NCBI GenBank assembly: GCA_030674185.1 | Contig: CM060312.1 | Span: 25,004,961-25,068,960 of the forward strand | From: Monoplex corrugatus | Taxonomy: Eukaryota > Mollusca > Gastropoda > Littorinimorpha > Ranellidae | Direction of reading: 5' to 3' | Length of the DNA: 64,000 nucleotides | Part shown: positions 1 to 10,779 of the stretch, one piece after another | Layout of the letters: each line of letters begins with the position of its first letter | Position numbering within the stretch: position 1 is the stretch's first letter | Translations under genes and position numbers: made by a program | Notes under the pieces: model-generated | Databases searched by the model: none | What the model saw: only the letters and a program-made list of their open reading frames with translations | What the model was told of the DNA's origin: nothing

Positions 1-13
1 TAAATATCTGGGA

Positions 14-569
14 ATGATCATTTCACCAGACGGCAGATTCACATCAGAAATAGCCAGCAGAATCGGCCAAGCCAAAACAGCATTCAAGAAGATGGAAAGC
101 ATTCTTACCAACAAATTCCTATCAATTAACATCAGGAAGAGAGTTCTTGAATGTTATATAGAACCGATAATGTTATACGGTTGTGAGGCCAGTCAACAAG
201 CAAAGCCAGAACAAGATTGAGGCAGCTGAGATGTGGTTTCTAAGAAGAATGTTGAGAGTTCCATGGACAGCAGAGAAAACAAATGAGACAGTCTTGATGG
301 AGGCAGACACAAGAAGATCATTCATAAGGAAGATTAAGAAAAGACAGGCAATATTTATAGATCATTTGATGAGGAAAGGGGAATTGGAGCACCTGGTCAC
401 AACAGGAAAGCTGGAGGAAAAGAGAGCACCAGGTAGACCCAGGGAAAAAATGTTGGACAGACTTGCAGGGTGACTGAAGACAGAGAGGGTGGAAGATGTG
501 CTTGCAGCAACAAGGGATAGAAACATATGGAGGGCCATGATCTCCAACGCCATGTGGCAAGGCACTTAA
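14..569 (+). pseudogene. LINE reverse-transcriptase C-terminal remnant
   Basis: Two overlapping frames (14-220 and 183-473) together read as the C-terminal end of an endonuclease/reverse-transcriptase polyprotein. Seen: YLGMIISPDG-like start, LYGCEA, then AAEMWFLRRMLRVPW, RRKI/KKRQ basic stretch and a GRPREKMLD motif, all typical of this LINE tail. A small indel near 188-205 shifts frame, and an in-frame TGA at 471-473 interrupts the end; translation resumes to a TAA at 567-569 followed by a short A-rich tail, the probable LINE 3' end. The copy is dead and 5'-truncated by the window edge. It lies upstream of the CLN3 exons and probably inside a CLN3 intron. Confidence 0.75.
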
Positions 570-748
570 AAAAAAAGAATTGGCAGTTACTTTTGATTCA
601 GATTATGTGTTGAATTGACTGCAGGTATCAAGTGGACTACCAGATTGGTGTCTTAATCTCTCGCTCCACTGTGACTTGCTTCCCTATTCCCACAAAATGG
701 TTATGGATTTTACCTGCACTGCAGGTAAGTTGTCTTCATTCTGTAGGG

Positions 749-749
<1 letters not shown>

Positions 750-781
<32 letters not shown>

Positions 782-790
782 GTGTGTGTG

Positions 791-877
<87 letters not shown>

Positions 878-905
878 CCTGCGTGTGCGTGTGTGTGTGT
901 GTGCT
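750..905. repeat. (GT)n / (GTGC)n compound microsatellite
   Basis: A GT run passes into about twenty GTGC tetramers and back to GT. The rest of 580-1270 shows no gene; it is ordinary AT-rich sequence, likely CLN3 intron. Confidence 0.95.
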
Positions 906-1271
906 TGTAAGAATTCAGAACTCATTTTTTAAAGTTCATAATGCATATAGCCTAGCTAACCACTACAGTCATATCAGGGCTAACATCACTTTAACAACAG
1001 TTCCAAGTTGAACTCATTTGCTTGTCATCAGAACTCAAAAAACAAGTCTGTGCAAAATTGATACAAGGGTTCATGTCATGTTATTATCATCAACATCAGT
1101 GGGAACATAAATGTGCAAGTAAATAAGAATCTTCCAGTTTTCTCAAACGCATGGGTATTTATGCTAGTTTCTCAACTACTCTGATCCCTCCTTGCTCCAG
1201 ACAGCTAGTGCCCTTGGTATACAAATTAAGGCTGAACTCACTGAAAACAAAGTATACATGAAATAACAATC

Positions 1272-1680
1272 ACCATGGTGTAGTGGTTAGTGCAGCGGAC
1301 TGCCAGCTGGAAGGTTGTGGGTTCAAATTCCCATCAGTCCCGTTCAAAAATAATTCTGGGATTTTTTGGCTCCAATCAACTCTTACCCAGAGTTGAGTGT
1401 GCTATGGGCTCATTGGAAGACTGGGACCACACAGTTGAATCTCATCCATTTCCTGGATGTGTCTTTGAGGCTGTTGCTCAAATCAAATATGACATAACTG
1501 CAGGTGTCTGTATCTCTTGGGCCAGGTTGATACCAGGATATGTAATGATAATAAGCATAGAGTATATCCCTGTCATGCAATCTCAGTCCTAGATGGAAGT
1601 CCATAGCATCTCGATTATCGTCGTCGTCGTCCTCATCATCATCATTGCATTACAAAAACTGTGCCAGCTTCTGGCAGTTA
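1272..1680 (+). mobile_element. tRNA-derived SINE, family A
   Basis: The head has a Pol III box A (TGGTGTAGTGGTTAG) and box B (GGTTCAAATTCC) in tRNA-like spacing. The unrelated body is shared with copies near 4.4-4.9 kb, 17.4-17.7 kb, 49.3 kb and 58.5-59.1 kb. A TCG/ATC-rich internal tract at 1612-1646 is followed by a short 3' domain also found in other copies. It is not a functional tRNA because the 3' half of the cloverleaf is replaced by SINE body. Confidence 0.8.
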
Positions 1681-1755
1681 AGATGGTGTAATTTAGGGGG
1701 GAGGGGAAGGAAGGAAAAAAGTCTTCCTTAGTGTAATGATCCTATAAAAAAATGT

Positions 1756-1826
1756 ATACGTATACATATATATATATATTGTGTGTGTGTGTGTGTGGTG
1801 CGTGCGTGCGTGCGTGCGTGCGTGCA

Positions 1827-1867
<41 letters not shown>

Positions 1868-1890
1868 ATAAGTATGTGTGTGTGTGTATG
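1756..1890. repeat. (TA)n, (GT)n, (GTGC)n microsatellite cluster
   Basis: Short AT run followed by GT, GTGC and again GT dinucleotides. From 1900 to 3333 I see no gene, only a short TTCATGTA-type repeat near 2537-2572; this is most likely CLN3 intron. Confidence 0.9.
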
Positions 1891-3333
1891 ATTGATTTCA
1901 TTTTTCTCCTTCATACTCCTTAAGTCACCCTGGTTGTTGTTGTTTGTGGTTTTTGTGTTGTTGTTGTCTAAAATCGTAATTGTGAACAGACATTAAGTAT
2001 AAGTTCCTTCCTTTCAAATGCATGCAGTCATAGACATATTCTGGAAGTTGTAAATTATCGTCTGTAAGCATGTCACTTGGATTTCACAGGTAGGCTTTAG
2101 AGCTACTGATAGTTCAGTTTTATGTTTTTCCTGATTTTTTTTTCTTATCTGTTTTTCTTTTTTTCTTGTTTCTTTGTATCTAGTACAGTTGTCCAGGGAA
2201 TGAAGTTCATCTTCATCAGTGAAATGTGTTTAGGGAATTGACAGGTCTGTGCATAATATGAAAAAATGTATTGGCATTGACTTGCTGGCATCGTCTTGCT
2301 GGGCTAGTACCCGACTGCACATCAACATAAATCAGACACAAGGAAGTTGTCAGGACATGTGCGAAGAGGTGCTCCCAGTTGATTTTGATGACAAGAATTA
2401 AAAGTTAGTACAGTATTAAGGGGTTGTTGATGTTTTCTGGATAAAGCTTTACCAGACTGAAGTCATAATATTACCCAATATAAGCTCTGTGACAATGACT
2501 GAGTAAACTTACTGGGCATGATTTTCAAGGTCTCGTTATTCATGTATTCATGTATATTCATGTATTCATGCAAGCCTGTATGTGGGTATGTATATGTATG
2601 GACATGTATCTAGTTTTGTTGCAGAAGTGAAATTTATAGAATTCTTGTGAATGTTGCTTTTATTGCTGTGGCCCAAGGGATTTCCTCATCATTTAGCACT
2701 TTTTTACTTTTTGAAAATATATGTAATTATATATAAAAGAATCATACTTGCATGAAGGGTTTTGCTCTGTTTTTTGTGGGGGGTGGAAGGGGGAGAGCAA
2801 AGTTTCATTCCCTTCGTGAGGCTTTCTTCAGGCTGATTGGCAAGCCTTATATTGGGTTGGCTGAGATATGTTCAAAATTGAAATGTTTCAAGCTGCAGAA
2901 CACTGTAACTCAAGGAAATAGCATTAGGTCTCATTGGACCTGTATTACCTGTTCTTGCTACTCTACATATATAATCATAACACATATAATCTGAAAGAAG
3001 TTATAGAAATGAACTGCGATGAAATATAGACTTTTATATGTCAGTAGTTGAAGCATGCTATACAAAAATGTGAAAGACAAAGGCAGACACATAAAAAAAA
3101 TGGATTCAACTCCTAACAGTAACAGCAAAATTAACAACAATAACAGAACAGTAATGGTAGTAAAAGCAATAACATATACATTATTTTTACAAAAAATATC
3201 AATTACAGGTGTAGAATCAACTTAAAAGAAGAAAGTAAAGGGAGCATTAGATGTTTACTTGAAGCGACCACTTTTCTGTATGTGTATGTTTGGATGCTTA
3301 TGTATGTTTCATGACTGTAATGTTTTGTTTCAG

Positions 3334-3474
3334 ATGGGCAACATGGCGCTGTTGATATGTGAAGTGTTTTATCGCTTCATCCCCAGTTTCTGGATTGTAA
3401 TCGTCATTGTTTTGTGGGAAGGATTGCTAGGGGGGTCGGCTTACGTCAATACTTTCTACAAAATTCGACAGGAG
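3334..3474 (+). CDS. CLN3: CLN3 penultimate exon
   Basis: Forty-seven codons, from acceptor tttcag (ends 3333) to donor gtgagt (starts 3475); both ends fall between codons. It carries the EGLLGG and AYVNTF motifs. The exon happens to begin with ATG, but homology to CLN3 continues a transmembrane helix upstream, so this ATG is unlikely to be the start codon. Confidence 0.92.
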
Positions 3475-4945
3475 GTGAGTGTTCTGATGGAAGTTGTTTT
3501 CCCCAACTCTCAAACAATGTTATCTGGGATGTGAGTATGCAGGGTGTTTGGTCCACTTTGTGCAGGCATTTTGTTGCTGCACAGTCTGCATACTCCATCT
3601 TTAGTGAGTATGCATGCTTGGTATTTTAACTTACAGGATTTTTAACATGCATATTTTATGTTCTGTGTGCATATATACATGAAAGGGATTCAAGGCACCA
3701 GCAGGCACAGTCATCAGTTACCTTGTTTATAAACCAAATGGCAAGGTCGGGAGATGACAATCCCTGGGACATAACCACACATTGCGCACAACCAGGTCCA
3801 GCCCAGCCTCCGGACCAAGAGAGAATGGAAGACCCCTCTCTGTCTCCTTTTTGGTCTTTGTCTCTCTTTCGGGCAGTCTGCCCTGCCACCAGCTTGCATA
3901 GCAGCCAGCTCTTTTCCCCTTACTATAGTCTTGACAGTTAGCAGTCAGAAGCTCCCAACATTGCCTTGCTTCAACCACAGGGGTTGTTTGAACGGCTGTG
4001 AAAGTGGCCAGGTATGATGCTTCAGACACAGCCTGTTTTGCTGTTCATCAAGGTCTGACATGCCCCGAATGAGATTCCAAGTTTGCTGTCTTTCCCAGCA
4101 GCCAGCAGGTCTTTCCCTGCTGTCATGAGGCCTGATTCCCTTAAGTCAGTGGCCAAGCCACAGGCCAAAGATATATTATATAAAACCTTCCCCTTTCATT
4201 TTCTTGTATTTAGTGAGTTTGATTCACCTGTCCAACCTTCACATGTACCAGCTGGACCTGCTATTAATGTGTTCATGTTATTTTGAGCAAAATATCTGTT
4301 CTTTGTCAAGTTCTTTTCTTTACCAAGTTTGTGACATCATGTGATATTATATACAAATGGACATCATGTTTTGTAGTAGTAAATATTTCTTTGGGTTTTT
4401 TTTTTTTTCTTTTGCTGCCCCACCTCCTGCACTGTTTCCTGTGCTTTTTACCCCTACACCTATCACTGGCTATGCAATACACCTTCCAGCCAACTGAAGC
4501 TGAGGTCACCATGAGAGCAATGCATGAAGGGCCAATTTGGGACAATTTTGCATAATGGTGTGATGATGAGAGTACGGATAATAGTGATGATGCAGTGAAG
4601 TTCCATTTCAGATCGAGACTGCATGACAGGGCTGTACTCCTGGCTTCCTTTGATAATGTAATCCTGGTGTCAGCCAGGCCCTAAAGATACTAACACCTGC
4701 TTTGGTCTGGCAGTTTGAGCAACACCTTAAATGACAGATCCTTGAAATAGAGTAGACTTGAGTGTATGGTCCCAGTCTTCCCAGTGAGTCCATAGCTTGC
4801 TGATTTCTGGGTAGGAGTCAGGTCATGACTTAAAAATCCTGTCATAATTTTTTTTTGACTGACTAGGGTTTGAAACCATGACCTTCCTGTCTGTGTTCTG
4901 TGCTACCCTCTTCACCATGTTGTTTGATGTGTTGTAGTGTCAGTG

Positions 4946-4981
<36 letters not shown>

Positions 4982-5116
4982 GTGGAGCCAGAATACCGTG
5001 AGTTCAGTCTGGGTGTTGCCTCTCTTGGAGACACTGTCGGCATTGCTGTTGCTGGGGCCGTTGCTATTCCATCCCACAACCACATCTGTACCCAGCGCAT
5101 CAAAATGAGATACTGA
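3334..5116 (+). CDS. CLN3: CLN3/battenin, last two coding exons (3334-3474, 4982-5116)
   Basis: Battenin is a multi-pass lysosomal/late-endosomal membrane protein whose loss causes juvenile Batten disease in humans; recent work links it to lysosomal glycerophosphodiester clearance. Seen: the first exon encodes a hydrophobic helix followed by FIPSFWIVIVIVLWEGLLGG and SAYVNTFY; the (W/Y)EGLLGG.AYVNTF block is a CLN3 signature. The second exon encodes REFSLGVASLGDTVGIAV and the C-terminal tail ending KMRY-stop, matching the family's REF...SDTLGI region. Both junctions are phase 0 with GT-AG ends. The C-terminal prenylation-type CaaX box of vertebrate CLN3 is absent. Upstream exons were not found in 1-3333 and must lie outside the window. 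No canonical AATAAA was seen soon after the stop. Confidence 0.93.
3527..3720 (-). repeat. SINE family B fragment in CLN3 intron
   Basis: The stretch with TGCAGGCATTTTGTTGCTGC, then CATACTCCATCTTTAGTGAG, resembles copies at 18.69-18.96, 21.34-21.67 and 51.65-51.96 kb. This copy lacks a clear tRNA-like head. The rest of the intron to 4390 shows nothing coding. Confidence 0.5.
4395..4920 (-). mobile_element. SINE family A, long form, in CLN3 intron
   Basis: Reverse complement of the family A SINE. The tRNA-like head is at the right (RC near 4865-4920), the body at 4595-4800, the GAT-rich tract near 4558-4590, and an extra 3' domain at about 4420-4555 ending in a T-run (A-tail on the minus strand). 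The same 3' domain is found next to the 17.4 kb copy. Confidence 0.75.
4951..4981 (+). promoter_or_regulatory. CLN3: CLN3 last-intron 3' splice site formed by (TG)n
   Basis: About fourteen TG dinucleotides run directly into gcag at the acceptor, so the usual pyrimidine tract is replaced by an alternating TG repeat. Length change in such tracts is known to alter exon inclusion in other genes (CFTR is the classic case); an effect here is inference. Confidence 0.7.
4982..5116 (+). CDS. CLN3: CLN3 terminal coding exon
   Basis: Forty-four codons plus TGA (5114-5116), continuing in phase 0 from the preceding exon. It encodes YREFSLGVASLGDTVGIAV, which aligns with the conserved CLN3 C-terminal helix, and a divergent, basic tail ending RIKMRY. 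Confidence 0.92.
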   Translation: MEPEYREFSLGVASLGDTVGIAVAGAVAIPSHNHICTQRIKMRY

Positions 5117-5273
5117 TCAGATATTCTCTTTTGTCAACATCTCTGTCTGTAGAATAAGATGTTAATGAACTAGCAATGTTTTATCCACAGTGTTTTGTGT
5201 TAACTGTGTGAAGCCAACAGTGTGTATTTTGGCAGTTAAATATTGATATTATTTTGAATGGAAAAGTCAGGAA

Positions 5274-5299
5274 TTTTTTTTTTTTTTTTTTTTTTTTTC
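5274..5299. repeat. poly-T run downstream of CLN3
   Basis: An uninterrupted T run of about 26 bases lies just before R1 copy A. It could be the A-tail of a minus-strand retroelement or simple slippage; no element body could be assigned. Confidence 0.8.
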
Positions 5300-5324
5300 C
5301 ATTCAGATGCTTCTTGCTTTTTCT

Positions 5325-5847
5325 TGTCAGGGTATCGGGGGCTTTTTCAGTATAAATAGTATCCCCACCTTCTGGAAATTCTGTTCGAGAAATTTCCTCT
5401 TTTCTGTCTCTTTGTTTCTGAATTGTTCCTTTGCTGTCTGTCATTTCTTCTTATCATTTTCTGCCTTGCTGGTCTATTCACTTGTATGTGTTCAATGAAG
5501 TCTTACATACCTTCTGATGGGATTGATATTTTGGTTCATGCATTTAAGTGCATTTTTGGCTTTTGGGAAATGAGATATGCGGAAGCAATTTGGGGTAATT
5601 TTGGCTCGTTTTTATATATGTTTTAGTGTCCTTAGTTGTGTTTAAATTTGCTGTCAGGTATGTTTTTTTAAACCCTTTTGTGATAACTTGGACGGAGTGG
5701 CAACGCTAGGAGCATTTCCTTAGGTTATGTGTGCGACTGCTGTGATATAGTACTTAATGTTCTTTTCTTTCTTTTCCTTGCTGAGGTAGTATGTTTTGAA
5801 ACGGGTTATAGCCCTGATATAGCTGTATGCAGTCAGCTGGGCTTTAA
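5325..5847 (+). repeat. Dispersed repeat R1, copy A (tail continues after 7239)
   Basis: The sequence opens with a TATA-like block (CAGTATAAATAGTATCCCC), then CTTCTGGAAATTCTG, an ATAAAG/ATGAAG-TCTTACATA segment, GAGATATGCGGAAGCAATTT, and a 3' end GCTGGGCTTTAA. Four other copies occur at about 11.2, 25.8, 29.8 (minus) and 42.8 kb (minus). No coding potential or clear Pol III boxes were seen. It could be a non-autonomous retroelement or a solo LTR-like unit. A TTAA element interrupts its tail. Confidence 0.75.
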
Positions 5848-7238
5848 CTCCTTGACTACCGGAACTTTTCAGATTTTTTGCAAAAAAATGGATTACATTA
5901 GAGAAAAAATAATAAAAAATAATTAAATTACCTAATATCTAATAAACTATATATTTTCTTGAACGAAAATGAACTGGCTATTTATTGCAGATGTTTTTCT
6001 GTCAATCCAAGCACAGATAACTCCAGGACAAGGGGGATAATTTACTTTTCAAACGATAATTAGGAGTTGATTTAAAAAAAACACACATAAAATTAATGTG
6101 AATGTTTTGTAAAGATTATTGTTGGCAGAAATGATGAAAAATGGTGTACAATTTATAATCTTGGAGGAGTTTGGCATTATCAAATACTTTAGAATTTTTA
6201 CAAGTTAATAAAACAAGTCAGTATTACTGCATGTTCGGCCAAAAATGTCGATACACCACCTGCTCAAAATAAATTGTATGAAAATGACTGCTATCATCTG
6301 ATGCACATAAAGTATATATATTCTTAAAGTATAATCATGTTGCTACTTAATTCAGCGTGGTTATCAGCTAAATGCAAATTTGACCACAGCTGCCACAATC
6401 TTCACCTCGTGAAAACACGTGTAAAATTATTTTGCATGACCCAATGTGATGAAAAATAATTGTTCATTTCTGGCAGTCTGTGGATTCCCACAAAAAACAA
6501 CATACCTATGAAAGCTCTCATCTCAGTGACATCAGTATCACCATCCCATTCACCCCCTTTCTGTCTGGTGTAGAGATTTGTCTGCTTCACCATTAGCAGT
6601 GCAGTTTCATCAGAAAACAGCAAGTCAAAAAAGTCCACACAACGTGCATCCAGTGGCAGGAACTCAGTAGGTCCATGGCGACCATGGTAAGTGGGGTACT
6701 CCTTTGGAATGTCGACATCAAAAGTATTGTCTGCTGCAGAACAAACACAGCTCAGTTCACGCCTAGCACAGCCATGTGTCTGTCCATGACTTGATCGAAC
6801 ATGCCCACGACCATGCCTACCTCTTGAGGTGCTCGGAATCTCAACAAAATCCTCATGGTAATCACTGTCCGAACTAAATCCTGTGTTGGTTGAACAACAA
6901 TGGCATCTCCGTCACCACGGCCACCACTTTCATCATCAGAAGTGTCCGGATTATCAGATAAATCCATCAAAAATCGAGCTACTTCTTCAGCAGTATAGCA
7001 TCTGGACGCCATCTTGGACTTCGATACGGTCAGCACTTTTTCAAACGAAAAAATCCAATTAAAAGTCGGCCCAAAACTTCCCAAAATAAAAAAAGTATGT
7101 GCGCGGCCGTTGCACGGAAGTGTGCTCTGGTCATGTGACGGCAGTCACATGATTTCAGCTTACTTTCCATTTCATAGTAGTGTTCAGAGTTCAGCGACCC
7201 CTAAACCGCGCCTACTTCCAGGGTTGAAAGTGAAAGGC
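5848..7238 (-). mobile_element. piggyBac element in the tail of R1 copy A
   Basis: The element is bounded by TTAA at 5844-5847 and 7239-7242. R1 copy B reads GGGCTTTAAACAACAATAA; here GGGCTTTAA is on the left of the element and TTAAACAAAAATAAC on the right, which reconstructs an empty site with one TTAA duplicated. Inside is a broken piggyBac-type transposase on the minus strand. The two ends show only weak inverted similarity (CTCCTTGACT versus GCCTTTCACT). The right half of a transposase gene, including the expected catalytic aspartates, is missing. Confidence 0.75.
6402..7012 (-). pseudogene. piggyBac transposase N-terminal relic
   Basis: Translation from the ATG at 7012 gives MASRCYTAEEVARFLMDLSD followed by an acidic DTSDDESGG stretch, as in piggyBac-derived proteins. 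After a frameshift between about 6750 and 6790 the reading continues with GPTEFLPLDARCVDFFDLLF, TNLYTRQK and EMRAFIGMLFFVGIHRLPEM, the conserved core entry of the DDE_Tnp_1_7 family. It stops at 6402. The catalytic D residues normally found downstream are absent, so it cannot encode an active enzyme. Confidence 0.75.
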
Positions 7239-7683
7239 TTAAACAAAAATAACTAACCAGAAATTTGTTTCTGTTTTTGACATGCCACATGTGAACATGG
7301 TTACATGAATAGCTGATGACCACTGCACTCTGTGCATTTTATTAAAAATATTAATCAGTAGTCTGTACCAAATACATTACAATCAGATATCTATCATCTT
7401 TTTTCACATATCACAGATGTTTTGAGTGAACATCAACTTGTGAAATTGTTCTTTTTGAAAAAAAAATTATTCACCAATGCGTTTTTTTTTTTCCTGCTAA
7501 AAAAAACTTGTTAAATTGCTTTAAAATAATATGCACCAACTCAAGTTTTTTTTTTGCTTGCTGAATATGATCAGATTTAAGGGAATTTTTAGCTGTAGAT
7601 CAGCAATGTATCTGAGAACAAAGTAAGGTAATAATTTGGAAGTGCGGAGCACTTTTGTGATTTGCATTGTATTTGAACAATGT

Positions 7684-7684
7684 G

Positions 7685-7781
<97 letters not shown>
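7684..7781. repeat. (GT)n microsatellite, about 49 units
   Basis: Perfect GT dinucleotide tract, one of the longest in the window; apparent Cys-Val or His-Thr reading frames across it are artefacts. Between 7243 and 7684 there is only AT-rich sequence. Confidence 0.95.
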
Positions 7782-7782
<1 letters not shown>

Positions 7783-7889
7783 TTTCACTCATATATGTGT
7801 TTGTGCTTCAGCGTGATGGTCAGAGTAGTCTTGGTGATATTTGCCAGCAGTTCTTTCAAAAAGCATTTTGGGGTGAGGATACTTATTAA

Positions 7890-8550
7890 CTCTTTGGAGA
7901 CGTGCCCTAAAATGGCTGCTGAAACTCTCGAGACGCACAGTTTTTGGTACTTTTAAAAAAATTCGGGAGAATATCCAACGACAATAAACCTATTCTGTTA
8001 TATATGTTTTAAAAGGTCATTATGTCTACTTTGTAACTGTGCAGACCGCTTGTTTATGCATGGTTTCATCTTTTTCTGGTTTACCATTGAAAAAGGCATG
8101 CAAAGAGCAAAAAAATAAAAGTTCCGGATGTACACACACATGACTTATCAAACTGCTGCTTGTAATCCATTAAATATCCATGTCAAAAAACTGCACTCAA
8201 CATGTCACAAGATATACATTCTTCACTGTAAGTCACTATGAGTTCTGCTTTTATGAATATTTTGTCCCAAAAATGATTAAATACAGGTGTAGAGTCTTTT
8301 GACTCTGAAATTCCTGTTTTGGGTACCACGAAAACAAGCCAAAAATAGAGTTCCAACAGTCTCCTACGGTCAAAGGGAAAGAAATCTGCTTAGAAAAATG
8401 GTTAAACTCTGCTGTCAGTATAATCTCCCTTATTATAGTATGCAAGTAGTCCGTAAAAAAACCCCAACCCATCTCCACAGCTATAGCTGCGGAACGTCAC
8501 AGTCGAGACACTGAGCTCCGCAACTATAGCTGCGGAGTGTCGCCATCGAT
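7890..8550. mobile_element. Candidate non-autonomous TTAA element
   Basis: TTAA occurs at 7886-7889 and 8551-8554. Reading inward, the ends are CTCTTTGGAGACG and (reverse complement) ATCGATGGCGACA, which match at about 8 of 13 positions. A near-perfect palindrome around CTATAGCTGCGGA recurs at 8480-8540, a subterminal feature of many DNA transposons. No transposase reading frame was seen. Boundaries are inferred from TTAA plus weak terminal similarity. Confidence 0.4.
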
Positions 8551-8554
8551 TTAA

Positions 8555-9162
8555 TCCTGCTGTTTATATGTGGTCCTGTTACTATTGTCTAGATTATCCC
8601 ATTCATAATTTTTTCCCCATTTTTATAATTTGATCATCCTATTGATGTATTTTCCCCATCTTTATCACTTGCTTTTGAATTGTGTACAACTACAAGCAGC
8701 ATCTTTTTTAGATGTAGTGTTGTTTTTGAATTGTGTACTAGTTCAGATGTTTTCAAGTTGTTTAGCTGAAACATAGTTGTGTTCCAGTATATACAGTTAT
8801 AAGTTGCTTTTTCCTCCTTCAGTTGTAATATTGGCAATGTAGAGGCATACTATCTGAAACAAATCTTTCTTTAAATCTGCTCAGATGTAAAATTGTGATT
8901 CAAGTTTTACATAGTTCCCTCTATTCCATTGCACCCTCGTATATTGATTTTCTTTTCTGCCATTTGTTTGTCAGTTTTTCTTTTCATTCCTTTTTAGTGT
9001 CAAATGATGTTAGTTCTTTCAGTTCTGAGATTGTGATCAATTTATATGTCTGTGTACTCCATTACTGTGGAAAGAAATATGTCTAATGAGTAGTGTGTCC
9101 AAATGAATTTGATTGTTTACTGTTATTATTAGAAATAGAGAAAAAAGGGTTAGAGTGTGTGT

Positions 9163-9216
<54 letters not shown>

Positions 9217-9890
9217 ATGAAGAAGAATGGGGAAAAAGTTGTCATGATGAAAACGAAAACAGAGACAAAGCACCTACGTTGTGAAGCAAGATGTTCTTCT
9301 TTGAATTAGTTATTTCCTTAAAAGTGTTTCAACATCTGTAAAAATCTTGTTGATTGGTTGTATAATTATTGTTAACTATGTCATGGCTATTCTCTGAAAA
9401 AACAGCTCTAGTCATCGCTGCTGTGTCTCATTTTAAGCTTTGTTATAGGTGCTGTGTCCATGATTCAGACCTGTTTTCTTAATGATAATGACAAAAGATA
9501 GAAGGCCCTCATATCTCAAGTGCTGAAATTTAATTTAATGCCACAAGCTGTAAACTAATGCATGCTCATGCAGACACTTTGCAGTCTCACACATGTACAC
9601 CGCAGGTTACATGGCAACTCCTATAGAACTGCCCAGCTGAAAATCACATTAAAGCAGAGTTAGTGTAGGTAAAAATAACTGTCTTCTCATAACCTTGGGT
9701 CATTCAAAAGGCAGATAGTTGGTAGATTTTTCTGCAGAATGTTATCAGGAACATCTTTGTTGTCATGGAATCTTATACTTGAGATGAATACACACCTTAC
9801 ATGGGAGCTTGATGACTGTGTGCTGCACATGGGAAACTAGGTCATCATCTCATCTGAAAGACTAACTCCTAGACCACCACTCATGATCTA
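8555..9890. other. No gene seen; microsatellite only
   Basis: AT-rich sequence with a (GT)n tract at 9157-9213. A near-duplicate phrase TTTTGAATTGTGTAC occurs twice around 8671 and 8727. No conserved protein, RNA or further element was recognised. Confidence 0.6.
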
Positions 9891-9985
9891 GAGGGGGGGA
9901 GGGGATGGAGAAAAATTGATGTGCGATCCATGATTTGAACTGGGTTTCTTCAACTTGGGCAGCTATTTCAACCATGAGGCCACAC
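9890..9985 (-). repeat. SINE family E fragment
   Basis: The reverse complement starts with a tRNA-like head (GTGTGGCCTCATGGTTGAAA ... CAGTTCAAATC) followed by TTTTTCTCCATCCCCTCCCC. Related heads with the same C/T-rich body lie at 26.2-26.35 kb (minus) and 37.7 kb (plus). Confidence 0.5.
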
Positions 9986-10054
9986 ATTCCACTTTGGTAT
10001 ATTTTGTATCAGTGCTTCACATTGTTGGTTGCACTTTTGAACGTGTCATTTTTC

Positions 10055-10290
10055 CTGATTGATTTACCTGTCTCACTTCACTGTTGGCATCACCAGGTTC
10101 GGTGTTGGCCACTGCATACCACCATTTCCTTCCAGGCTGCTCTGTCATTATGTGCACTTTTTGGCAAATATTCTCGAGCTGTTTTGCCATTACCTTCCAA
10201 AAGCACAGTGCACATAGTGTTCAGATGTCCTGGCCATTGTTTCCTTGGAAATCCTCTGGCCATGACCATGAAGTAGAAGCCGATTCTTGA
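10055..10290 (-). pseudogene. LINE C-terminal fragment
   Basis: The reverse complement encodes a degraded polyprotein end with RGFPRKQWP and LLEGNGKTAREY, then NDRAAWKEMVV. GRPRKQW...DRAAWR is the usual end of RTE/jockey-like reverse-transcriptase ORFs. The same segment (RC AGGCCTGGAGGGAGATGATG) recurs inside intron 2 of the DCC gene near 20.82-20.95 kb. Confidence 0.6.
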
Positions 10291-10319
10291 TCGATTAAGG
10301 AATAAAAAACAAAATCAAA

Positions 10320-10321
<2 letters not shown>

Positions 10322-10365
<44 letters not shown>
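10322..10365. repeat. (CA)n microsatellite
   Basis: Perfect CA run of about 22 units after an A-rich stretch; this is the tail side of the preceding LINE fragment region. Confidence 0.9.
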
Positions 10366-10367
<2 letters not shown>

Positions 10368-10701
10368 AACTAAGAGGGATGGAAGGGGGTATGATTTTTT
10401 TCTTTGACTGTTTGATGGTATCAGTTTTAAACTGGGAATTCTCTCGAGTCTAAATTGTCATTTGTAAATTGGTTTTGGATAATACTTATTCTCTTTGTGG
10501 TCTTACTTGAAATCTTGAACAGTGCTCCGACTTCTTTGATATTTGTGTGTGCATTGTTGTTTGTGTTTGTTTTACTTTTTGTTTTGTCAAAACTTTTGCA
10601 ATTATGCAGCCTATGATTATTTCTTTTTCTTCCCCACTCCTTGGTTTATAAATGTGTTTGTTACATATAAGCATTTTCCATGAAATATTTTTACTTAGAA
10701 A

Positions 10702-10726
10702 TGTGTGTGTAAGTGTGTGTGTGTGT

Positions 10727-10778
<52 letters not shown>

Positions 10779-10779
10779 T
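10702..10779. repeat. (GT)n microsatellite
   Basis: GT run interrupted by GTAA in its first third. Sequence 10366-11200 otherwise shows nothing coding. Confidence 0.9.

Noticed and set aside
632..1011. Cys/Val/Arg-rich open frames over GT and GTGC repeats, and similar ones elsewhere
   Set aside because: They are products of dinucleotide and tetranucleotide microsatellites with no non-repetitive coding sequence.
1272..1345. Possible tRNA gene (also at 32205, 35760, 37690, 42258, 58515)
   Set aside because: Box A and B are present, but acceptor stem and 3' end are replaced by shared repeat body, so these are SINE heads.
1290..1592. 100-codon open frame
   Set aside because: It lies entirely within the body of a tRNA-derived SINE; other SINE copies do not keep it open.
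2752..2994. Possible additional CLN3 exon
   Set aside because: The 80-codon frame has no transmembrane character or CLN3 motif and no good splice sites.
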